From the NCBI GenBank assembly GCA_036557885.1, contig DATBGS010000005.1, positions 1-64,000 of the forward strand: 64,000 nt of DNA. The letters run 5' to 3'. Within the stretch, counting starts at the first letter, position 1. Each line of letters starts with the position of its first letter. Both the position numbers and the translations under genes were made by a program. A model generated the notes under the pieces. That model was not told where the DNA came from, ran no database searches, and was given only the letters and a program-made list of their open reading frames with translations. Below, one piece after another: positions 53,179 through 60,230 of this stretch. This DNA is from DATBGS01 sp036557885. Lineage in GTDB: Bacteria > Chloroflexota > Ktedonobacteria > Ktedonobacterales > DATBGS01.

Positions 53179-53778
53179 CTAAGCCGACACAGCCTTGACA
53201 ATCTCACACAAAGCATCTACCACGTCCCGGTTGTTGGCAGACCTGGACTCCTCGCGGAAAGCAGCCATAGCCTCCATCAATTGCCCTCTTACCTCTTCAG
53301 GAAGCTGAGCAATCGGGGTATCGGGTGTCCCAAACTCAGGGTGCTCCTCGTAGAGCTTGCGCCGTTGTTGCGCGTTACGCTCTGTCACGCTAGCAGGTCG
53401 CTCGATGAAACGACCAAGCTCGTGAAACTGCTCATCAAAGAATACGAAGACAGGAATTGAACGAAACTGACCGTGATTGAGATACTGATCCATAAGGTCT
53501 GGGTTCTGGTCACGGAGAAAGATTCGCAGGTGAAGGGTGCCGCTCTCCGCAGTCAGGCGGCCAAGGATAGGCAAATTAGCAATCACGTCACCGCACCAGT
53601 CCTCCGCCAAAACAAGCACATCCAGGGGGCGTGGCAGATGTTGAAACACGGCCAGGTCTTGGGGGTCCAACTCAAGCTGATGCTCGTTTTCGATGAATCG
53701 TTCTTTGTTGCGGGTCATCTGAGCCTTGTACTCATCGTACGTCATACCCTGTTCGAACCGCTCGCGGGTTACCGTCAT
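53179..53778 (-). CDS. Thioredoxin-family protein with a WCGD site
   Basis: The 199-residue protein has a thioredoxin fold: VLVLAEDWCGDVIANLPIL (active site, single Cys with Asp in place of the second), LRIFLRDQNPDLMDQYLNHG, and SIPVFVFFDEQFHELGRFIE with the cis-Pro. WCGD proteins cannot form the usual CxxC disulfide and may work through mixed disulfides, for example with bacillithiol-type partners. It is the first gene of a pair with the Rdx protein. Confidence 0.82.
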   Translation of the reverse strand: MTVTRERFEQGMTYDEYKAQMTRNKERFIENEHQLELDPQDLAVFQHLPRPLDVLVLAEDWCGDVIANLPILGRLTAESGTLHLRIFLRDQNPDLMDQYLNHGQFRSIPVFVFFDEQFHELGRFIERPASVTERNAQQRRKLYEEHPEFGTPDTPIAQLPEEVRGQLMEAMAAFREESRSANNRDVVDALCEIVKAVSA

Positions 53779-53814
53779 CGGCGTGCTCCTTGAGGAAACG
53801 AAGTCTTGTACGTA

Positions 53815-53853
53815 ATAATCTCAATACTATCAAAAGGATAGTATTGAGATTAT
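53815..53853. promoter_or_regulatory. 39-bp perfect inverted repeat upstream of the thioredoxin gene
   Basis: ATAATCTCAATACTATC and GATAGTATTGAGATTAT (17 bp, no mismatch) flank AAAAG. It lies 37 bases upstream of the thioredoxin-family start and 55 bases past the glycosidase stop. It may be a regulator operator; the inner ACTATC/GATAGT halves recall HxlR/MarR-type redox sites, which fits the redox genes. As RNA it could also end transcription of the glycosidase gene. Confidence 0.6.
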
Positions 53854-53907
53854 AGCATGTTTACCCCACCAGCAGCACGCATAAATCACTTGGATGAAAT
53901 ACTCCTG

Positions 53908-55416
53908 TTACTGACGGGCCTGGGGGTCTAGCGTAATCGTCATCAGCGAATAAGGCGGAATATCTTCCGTATGCGTGTCCCCAAACGCCGGGTCTTGTGT
54001 TTGTCCAAGAGCAGTGCTGCTCTTCCCATAGGAACAGAGCGTTGCGCTCGCGTGCGCAAGAGTCCCTGGCAAAGAAAACGTAACATGATAATTCAGCGTG
54101 GGGTGCTTGTTAATCAGCAGAAGAGCTACGCGCCCATTCTTCTGCCTGACAGCATGAACAGCAAGCAATGGCTGCGTAGAGGAAGATTGAATCATCTCAT
54201 CGCCAACCGCGCCAAGCCTGGTCAGCATTTGCAGCCCATAATAGGGCGGAAGAGGAGTATCAACAGGCGGTTCACTCAAGCCATCAGCACTACCTCCGCT
54301 GGAAAGCACCCCATAATCCCCATACCTCGCATCCCCATACAGAGAGGCGCTCTCATTTTGCCCTGTGGTAATGCTGTTGTGAATATCCCACCAATCAACA
54401 TTCGCCACCCCATGTTCCAGCCAGTTCATGTAGTTATCCGCCAGAAACATGGCATTCACAGGGCCAACCGTCTGCTTACCAGGATTGAAAGAAACTGAAT
54501 TGGTTTCCGTGACCATGATCTGCACGTGGCTGGCATGCTCTCCGCAGTTCTGCTTCATCAATGAACGCAGAGTGTCAACCATGCCGCCGATCTTGCTTGT
54601 GCTACCGAGCAACTCTGCATCATTCTCGTTGCCTGGGTCTTGAGGATACCAATGCACGTCCACAAAATCAATCTCTTTGCAAGCCAGCGCCAGTACATGC
54701 TTGTTCCAATCAGGGTTGACTCCATCCGGCCATCGGCCAGGCGCGGCCAGAACAATGCCAACTTGAATTGTGGGGTCAACCCCTTTCATCGCGTGAATAA
54801 AAGTGAGCGAATTCTTCGCGTAAGCGTCTGGGCCTTTCTCTGTGTGCAAATCAAGTTCCCACTTCGAGCCATACGTGCCGTTACCGTAAATCTCGTTGCC
54901 GATTTCCCAGTACCGTACCCCATAATGTTTCGTCAGGTTCGCATACTTTACCCAGGCTGCTGCTTCCTGAGGATCGCCACCGGCGTTCCCTTCTGCATTA
55001 GAGCCATAATTCACCGTAAGCATTGCTTGCGTGTCGGACTGCTTCGCCACATTCATGAAGGCGTCAAAGGTATTGTTCGGGTCAGCATAGCCATCTTGAC
55101 CCTTCGTAATGGAGTTAGTTTGCCAATGATAGGCGTCTGCTGTGGACCCACCCGGATAGCGCAGCATAGTCGTGCCCGCCTGCTGGAGTAAAGACGGAAC
55201 CCCTGCATCAAGCATATGTCCATCCCAGACAGCCGTGTTGAGTCCAAAGGCCGTCTGAGGGAGCGTTCCCAAGGACACCTGCGGATCAATAGTAACCTGA
55301 ACATCATTCTCTGCCAGCGCAGCAGCATCTCCGCTGCCCGCCCCCAGCGCGATAACCAGCAACAACATACTCACAAGCGCATAGAGGCCCCGGCGAACCT
55401 CCTGTGATTCCGGCAT
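53908..55416 (-). CDS. Secreted GH51-like alpha-L-arabinofuranosidase
   Basis: I prefer ATG 55416, which gives a signal peptide (basic start, then ALVSMLLLVIALGAGSGDAA); a GTG at 55506 adds 30 residues without a better binding site. The 502-residue protein has a TIM barrel with the acid/base Glu in YWEIGNEIYGNG (about residue 185) and the nucleophile Glu in IMVTETNSVSF (about 315), then a beta-sandwich (ALLLINKHPTLNYHVTFSLP). The arrangement fits clan GH-A, close to GH51. It would release arabinose or a related sugar from plant polymers outside the cell. A LacI-type palindrome lies upstream. Confidence 0.75.
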   Translation of the reverse strand: MPESQEVRRGLYALVSMLLLVIALGAGSGDAAALAENDVQVTIDPQVSLGTLPQTAFGLNTAVWDGHMLDAGVPSLLQQAGTTMLRYPGGSTADAYHWQTNSITKGQDGYADPNNTFDAFMNVAKQSDTQAMLTVNYGSNAEGNAGGDPQEAAAWVKYANLTKHYGVRYWEIGNEIYGNGTYGSKWELDLHTEKGPDAYAKNSLTFIHAMKGVDPTIQVGIVLAAPGRWPDGVNPDWNKHVLALACKEIDFVDVHWYPQDPGNENDAELLGSTSKIGGMVDTLRSLMKQNCGEHASHVQIMVTETNSVSFNPGKQTVGPVNAMFLADNYMNWLEHGVANVDWWDIHNSITTGQNESASLYGDARYGDYGVLSSGGSADGLSEPPVDTPLPPYYGLQMLTRLGAVGDEMIQSSSTQPLLAVHAVRQKNGRVALLLINKHPTLNYHVTFSLPGTLAHASATLCSYGKSSTALGQTQDPAFGDTHTEDIPPYSLMTITLDPQARQ

Positions 55417-55543
55417 AAGTGTTGGATCTCCCGTATGGCGTGCGCTGCGCCTGATACCATGCCTCCAGGCCAGCACATCAAATAAAGCGAGATAAGAAAC
55501 AGGCACGAGTTAGAGCAGCATCAAGCCGCCAATCGTCGCCTAA

Positions 55544-55561
55544 ATCGGTTACGTAACCGAT
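55544..55561. promoter_or_regulatory. LacI-family-type operator
   Basis: ATCGGTTACGTAACCGAT is an 18-bp perfect palindrome with a central CG, the pattern bound by LacI/GalR regulators. It sits 128 bases upstream of the glycosidase ATG. No LacI-family gene is in the window. Confidence 0.65.
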
Positions 55562-55612
55562 CTCGCCAAAGATACGGGGAGACCGCTGAGCCGTCAAGAG
55601 TTTCCTCAGCTA

Positions 55613-55635
55613 CAAAAATGCCTCATCGTTGAGGC
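55613..55635 (-). terminator. Intrinsic terminator after the HpcH/HpaI aldolase gene
   Basis: On the minus strand GCCTCA-ACGA-TGAGGC is followed by ATTTTTG. It lies about 85 bases past the aldolase stop. Confidence 0.65.
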
Positions 55636-55720
55636 TATTTCCTAGCTTTTTAACCATCATTGCACCACTCAGTCCGAAAAATCTGCCGCAAATACCCAAC
55701 TTCCTTGCGCCACAAACACT

Positions 55721-56494
55721 CTACTCTCGTGCCAGCCGTAACTGCTGCGCAGCGGAAGTAATCAAGCAACTCATATCCGTAGTCACGCTAATCATCTGGA
55801 ATCCCTGCCGTACCCGCTCAGCCGCAGCTATCCCATTGCTGCTGAACATTCCAAGGGCCACTTGCCACTTCTTCGCCTCCACCTTAATCTGCTCAAGGGC
55901 TTCAAGAAATTCAGGTTCAGTGCCTTCGGTGCTGGGAGTCAGGCCAAGATGAGCATGCAAATCATTTGGCCCCACAAACGCCACATCAATCCCTGGCACT
56001 CCTAAAATCTCCTCCAGGTGCTCAAGTGCCAGAGCGCTCTCAATCTGCACCGCCACCAGAATCTGGTCGTTGGCCCTGGGACCATAACTCGGCCAATCGG
56101 TAACGCCAAACCCATAAGGACCAAATACCCCGCCGACACTCCGTGTACCAAAGGGAGGATACTTTGACCAGGAAACCGCTTTCTCTGCCTCCGCCTTAGA
56201 TTGCACCATAGGGACAATGACACCCCAGGCCCCCGCGTCCAAAGCCCATTTAAACCATTCAACACTGTTTACTGGCAGGCGCACCAGGGGTGCGCATGTA
56301 CCCGCATCAGCGATAGACCCCACCATGTCTGCCATCAGGCTTGGCGTCTGCGCGCTGTGCTCTGTATCCACTGCGAGCCAATCAAAGCCAAGCCGCGCCA
56401 TAATGCGAGCAGAGGCAACGCTGGGAAGCGTCAGCCATGCCCCCAGTGATGGCTCTCCTTGCCGCAATTTTTCCTTCACATGATTCGTTCTCAT
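55721..56494 (-). CDS. HpcH/HpaI-family aldolase
   Basis: Start ATG 56494 follows AAGAAGG. The 257-residue TIM barrel has LGAWLTLPSVASARIMARLG, DWLAVDTEHSAQ, VRLPVNSVEWFKWALDAGAW, VQIESALALEHLEEI (metal Glu) and VAFVGPNDLHAHLG (metal Asp). These class II aldolases cleave 2-keto-4-hydroxy acids to pyruvate and an aldehyde. A place in sugar-acid breakdown would fit the nearby glycosidases, but it has its own terminator and is probably monocistronic. Confidence 0.87.
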   Translation of the reverse strand: MRTNHVKEKLRQGEPSLGAWLTLPSVASARIMARLGFDWLAVDTEHSAQTPSLMADMVGSIADAGTCAPLVRLPVNSVEWFKWALDAGAWGVIVPMVQSKAEAEKAVSWSKYPPFGTRSVGGVFGPYGFGVTDWPSYGPRANDQILVAVQIESALALEHLEEILGVPGIDVAFVGPNDLHAHLGLTPSTEGTEPEFLEALEQIKVEAKKWQVALGMFSSNGIAAAERVRQGFQMISVTTDMSCLITSAAQQLRLARE

Positions 56495-56799
56495 TGGCAA
56501 ACCTTCTTTCTCGGCACATTCTTTAGGACGAGATCAACACTCATCGCGTGCCCTCAATGGATAGTGCTCTATTGAGGGCTGAATGGGTGATTCTGATAAA
56601 ACAGATGATACTGCCCCTGCCAGCGAATGTATCTGTTGGGATCATTGAGCCAATTGGCTGTGGCTGTGAAGTGGTAGTGTAGCCGATGCAGATCGCTGAC
56701 AACTCACACCTGCGCAATGCGTTCTAAGGCTGCTTTGCGCCTCTGTATTCTACCTGATTGTAATGCCTAAAAGCACACTCATCTTTCGCCTGTGAGAAA
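56495..56799. other. Intergenic between the aldolase and the WD40 gene
   Basis: No gene is supported. The genes are divergent, so promoters for both lie here, next to the long palindrome at 56800-56865. Confidence 0.4.
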
Positions 56800-56865
56800 T
56801 CCTCTGAAGAGAGCATATATTAAATGTGATATATATCACATTTAATATATGCTCTCTTCAGAGGA
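56800..56865. repeat. 66-bp perfect palindrome with a CRP/FNR-type core
   Basis: The palindrome has no spacer and no mismatch; its axis is between 56832 and 56833. The core TGTGATATATATCACA is the CRP-family consensus TGTGA-N6-TCACA with the AAA/TTT flanks seen in strong sites. The arms extend through ATATATTA and GCTCTCTTCAGAGG to the ribosome binding site of the WD40 gene at 56871. In mRNA it would fold into a long hairpin touching the GAGG of the binding site. Confidence 0.8.
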
Positions 56866-56870
56866 GGAAC

Positions 56871-57953
56871 ATGGAATACATCAAAATACTTACCGAAGAA
56901 ACCCAAAGGCCACTCAGCCGCCGCAAACTGTTCATCAAGGCAGGTGGCGTTTTGTGGCTCAGCTCGCTGCTTGCTGGATGCGGCGTACCTGCTGCTCAAA
57001 GGACTGGCACCTCAACGCCGACTGTCTCTCCTACAGAACCGCCATCCTCACCGGTTGCTCCGCTTGACCCAAATCTGCTTACTATCTATCGTGGGCATTC
57101 TGCCGAAGTATACATCGTTGCCTGGGCACCAGATAGCGAGCATCTTGCTTCGGCGGGGAGAGATAAAATCGTACAAATCTGGGATGCCCGTAATGGTAGC
57201 AATCAGCTCGCTTACACGGGTCACTCCGATAGAATAACCGCGCTCGACTGGTCCCACAAAGGAGGCCGTATCGTCTCAGGGAGCCGCGACCAGACCGCCC
57301 AGGTCTGGAACACTCAAACTGGTCACACTCTGTACACCTATAAGGGGCATAGGGGTGAGGTGTTGACAGCAGCCTGGTCGCCAGATGACTCGCGCATTGC
57401 CACAGCAGGTCTTGATGGGACGGTCCAAATTTGGGACGCCCAAACTGGCGCGAGACTCTCCACCTACAGCGGACACACGGATGCAGTTACGGTCGTAAGC
57501 TGGTCACCAGATGGCAAACGCATCGCCTCCAGCAGCTTAGACCGCACCGTGCAAGTCTGGGATGCTCGCGCAGCCACAAACTTCTTTACCTATACCGGCC
57601 ATGCCGATGTAGTAAATTGCGTTGCCTGGTCCCATACTGGCACCCTCATCGCCTCTTGCGGCCAGGACAAAACAGCACAAGTATGGAACGCTCAAGACGG
57701 CAGCTCCCCTCTGGTCTACAAAGGCCATACCGCCACTGTGGACGGGCTTGCCTGGGCGCCAGATAGCCTCCGCCTGGCTTCTGGAAGCTATGACCGCACT
57801 GTACAGGTCTGGCAAGTGCGTGATGGTAGTCCCCTCTACACTTACAGAGGCCACACCGACGTTGTAGAAGCTATCGCCTGGGCGCCTGATGGGACACGCA
57901 TCGCCTCATGCAGTGATGACCGGACGGTGCAAGTCTGGCTGGCGCCAAAATAG
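56871..57953 (+). CDS. WD40-repeat lipoprotein
   Basis: The 360-residue protein has an N-terminal signal with twin Arg and a lipobox (LSRRKLFIKAGGVLWLSSLL, then AGC), a Thr/Pro-rich linker, and seven WD40 repeats with regular units such as GHSDRITALDWSHKGGRIVS followed by DQTAQVW. These should close one beta-propeller outside the membrane. The propeller binds partners; no enzymatic domain is attached. GAGGAGG precedes the ATG, and the long CRP-like palindrome overlaps its 5' part. Confidence 0.88.
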   Translation: MEYIKILTEETQRPLSRRKLFIKAGGVLWLSSLLAGCGVPAAQRTGTSTPTVSPTEPPSSPVAPLDPNLLTIYRGHSAEVYIVAWAPDSEHLASAGRDKIVQIWDARNGSNQLAYTGHSDRITALDWSHKGGRIVSGSRDQTAQVWNTQTGHTLYTYKGHRGEVLTAAWSPDDSRIATAGLDGTVQIWDAQTGARLSTYSGHTDAVTVVSWSPDGKRIASSSLDRTVQVWDARAATNFFTYTGHADVVNCVAWSHTGTLIASCGQDKTAQVWNAQDGSSPLVYKGHTATVDGLAWAPDSLRLASGSYDRTVQVWQVRDGSPLYTYRGHTDVVEAIAWAPDGTRIASCSDDRTVQVWLAPK

Positions 57954-58007
57954 CAAGTGGTGAACACCTCACAGCGCAAGCCGCGAAAAGATCAAAGGGG
58001 GAAACCC

Positions 58008-58562
58008 ATGAAACACGCTCTCTGCTCATTTATCATATTGCTGCCGCTCGCATTAACCGCTTGCGGAAATTCCAGCCTCACCGCTGCTCCACCGACCCCG
58101 ACTCCCACCCATGTCATACCAGGCCACTATACAGCCAAATTGCAAGCGCTCAATGCCACCAATGTTTCTGGCAGTGCGGATTTTCAATTAACCGGAAACA
58201 CCCTGGTAGTGACCATCCATGCTACCGGCTTGCAGCCGGATAAAGAGCATTATCTACATATTCACGGGGCCGCAGACACCACCGTAACCTGCCCCACTCC
58301 GGCAGACGCCGACGCAAGCGGGCATATCACCATAGAGAAGGCGTTGACCATCATCGGCCCCATCGCGCTGGACCTGCAACCCTACCCTCAGCCCGATGAA
58401 CAAGGGGTAGTCAGTTGGTCGCAAGCCTTTTCCCTGGAATCATATCAGATGCACGACCTTTTGCCTTTAGAGCATCACGTCATCGTATTGCATGGAATGA
58501 CCTACCAGGGCACCTACGACAGAGCGTTAACCATAGCGTGCGGCTCCATCCAGGTTGCGTAA
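58008..58562 (+). CDS. CHRD-like secreted lipoprotein
   Basis: ATG 58008 follows AAAGGGGG. The 184-residue protein has a lipoprotein signal (LCSFIILLPLALTACG) and a Pro/Thr linker. A domain with YTAKLQALNATNVSGSADFQ and LVVTIHATGLQPDKEHYLHI, then HGAADTTVTCP, resembles CHRD domains, where His-rich strands may bind metal. It follows the WD40 lipoprotein by 54 bases and may share its transcript. Function is unknown. Confidence 0.7.
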   Translation: MKHALCSFIILLPLALTACGNSSLTAAPPTPTPTHVIPGHYTAKLQALNATNVSGSADFQLTGNTLVVTIHATGLQPDKEHYLHIHGAADTTVTCPTPADADASGHITIEKALTIIGPIALDLQPYPQPDEQGVVSWSQAFSLESYQMHDLLPLEHHVIVLHGMTYQGTYDRALTIACGSIQVA

Positions 58563-58564
58563 AA

Positions 58565-58607
58565 CAGGAACAGGAGCAGGTGTTTCGTACATCCGCTCCT
58601 GTTCCTG
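58565..58607. terminator. Bidirectional hairpin between convergent genes
   Basis: CAGGAACAGGAGC pairs with GCTCCTGTTCCTG (13 bp) three bases past the lipoprotein stop and 14 bases from the siderophore-interacting gene stop. Confidence 0.6.
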
Positions 58608-58620
58608 GTCCCTGGTCTGC

Positions 58621-59382
58621 TCAGTCTCGATTCGGCTCCCCATGACCTGCATTTGCTCGACCACGCCCCCAATAGGCTTTGGACGAGATCAAATCACCCT
58701 CCATGCCGCGCTCTTCCAGGGCACGGCGCAAAGCTGAGGCAACGCGAAGCTCTGCCCCTACGTACGCATGACCAGGGATAGCAGGCAGTTCAGCTTTTTG
58801 GACAGCCGCCACCAGAGCCGTAGGATTACCAGCAGGCGTCTCGCCACGATACACCCACGTCAGCCGCACATCTGCGCTTACTGAAAGTGGCTGCTCCTCT
58901 TCTGGCCCAGCCACCTCCAAAAATGCCAGGGCAGGCGTCCCAGCGGGCAGAGCCTCAATCATAGCAAATGCTGCTGGGACGAATGACTCATCCCCTGCAA
59001 AGAGATGCCATCCAGCAGCCACAATGGTAATCTTTCCACGCGGGCCAACGACCTCAACCCGATCCCCTGGCCGGGCAGCCTCAGCCCAGCGAATCCCTGG
59101 TCCATCTCCCCCATGTCTCAAGAAATCCAGGGTTACGGAACCTGTGCTTCGATCAAAAGATCGGATAGTATAGCGCCGGAAAACCATCCGGCCTTCCTGC
59201 ATAGGAACCCACAACATCATATCCTGCCCAACCTGATACTGAAGGCTTTGAAGTTCTGGGCTGCCGAGGCGGATTCTTCGAACCTGCGGAGAGATCAGCG
59301 TCGAATCCAGAACCTCCAGAAACCACCGCCGAACATCTGGCAAACGAGTCACTAGCTCATCTGGTCCCAGAACTTCGCTCAT
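58621..59382 (-). CDS. Siderophore-interacting FAD/NAD(P)H oxidoreductase (SIP family)
   Basis: I choose ATG 59382 because GGAGG lies 8 bases before it; the frame is open up to GTG 59505, which overlaps the GNAT stop. The 253-residue protein has RRWFLEVLDSTLISPQVRRI, the FAD-binding RRYTIRSFD, and the C-terminal SIP tail VASALRRALEERGMEGDLIS, then KAYWGRGRANAGHGE. It reduces ferric siderophores in the cytoplasm to release iron. Neighbours do not include transporters. The alternative long N-terminus has no similarity to the family. Confidence 0.85.
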   Translation of the reverse strand: MSEVLGPDELVTRLPDVRRWFLEVLDSTLISPQVRRIRLGSPELQSLQYQVGQDMMLWVPMQEGRMVFRRYTIRSFDRSTGSVTLDFLRHGGDGPGIRWAEAARPGDRVEVVGPRGKITIVAAGWHLFAGDESFVPAAFAMIEALPAGTPALAFLEVAGPEEEQPLSVSADVRLTWVYRGETPAGNPTALVAAVQKAELPAIPGHAYVGAELRVASALRRALEERGMEGDLISSKAYWGRGRANAGHGEPNRD

Positions 59383-59501
59383 AAATTGAACCTCCATACC
59401 TGCTTGCAGCGAAATATCGCAGCCATCTCGCTTTCCATCACATTCTACCATGTATAGCGCAACCGTTTCCCCATTCCATTCAGCAATGGATAACTTACGG
59501 C

Positions 59502-60005
59502 TCACACGAATGCCTCTGGCGAGCCTTCCCCATCAATCCAGGCTGCTCTCCGCATCTCCCATCCCATAACTGCTCCACGAGAGGTCCACCACATTTTCTC
59601 TTTTACAATTTGGAACCCTGCTCGTTGGTAGACCTTTATGGCTCGTTGATTAAAGCCCGCCACGCCCAATTGAAAAGCCTCAGGCGCATAGCGGGCCTGT
59701 CCAAACTCCAGGCCAGCCTGGACAAAAGCCAGCCCATACCCTTTCCCGGTCATATCTGGGCGCAACCCCAAACCAAGTTCTACCTGATGATTCCACAGCC
59801 TTGTGAAAGTAAAAAGCCCTACTAATTCCCCCTGCTCTGTATGCGCGCTGAAGAATTCATATCCCATGAGGACAAGGAGCGGGCGCAAGCAGACAAACAC
59901 AGCGGGGGAGAGGTAGAGGTTATAAAGCGTATACGGTTCTTCATATCTCCAGCCGCTCATTGCCCAGGCATCAGCCCAACCAAGCCGTTTGATTACAAAG
60001 CGCAT
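59502..60005 (-). CDS. GNAT-family N-acetyltransferase
   Basis: The 167-residue protein begins MRFVIKRLGWADAWAMSGWR at ATG 60005; the frame upstream is open but unlike the family. The acetyl-CoA segment is ELGLGLRPDMTGKGYGLAFV (Q/RxxGxG/A as TGKGYG), and FNQRAIKVYQRAGFQIV is the GNAT C-terminal strand. It transfers an acetyl group to an amine. Its stop lies beside the start region of the SIP gene, so the two are co-transcribed. Confidence 0.82.
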   Translation of the reverse strand: MRFVIKRLGWADAWAMSGWRYEEPYTLYNLYLSPAVFVCLRPLLVLMGYEFFSAHTEQGELVGLFTFTRLWNHQVELGLGLRPDMTGKGYGLAFVQAGLEFGQARYAPEAFQLGVAGFNQRAIKVYQRAGFQIVKEKMWWTSRGAVMGWEMRRAAWIDGEGSPEAFV

Positions 60006-60230
60006 TGCCGCGATTTCCTTTTCATGCTCTCTATGGGCATACACGTTCGATTGGTTGCTTTCGGCCAACCAGATACATTCGCTCAACATCACTCCTACCA
60101 CGAAAGATCACACGCAAATTCCAGTATACAAGAGAATATCAGCCCATCTCCTTGCTAGGGCCTGGCCCATAGAGTACCCTATAAAAACACCCGAAACGAC
60201 GGACGCCTTTTTTCTCTCCCTGGAGGCCAT

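Larger units (their letters stand above)
55417..55720. other. Intergenic with a LacI-type operator and a terminator
   Basis: This separates the glycosidase start from the aldolase stop. Both the palindrome at 55544-55561 and the terminator at 55613-55635 lie in it. Confidence 0.6.
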
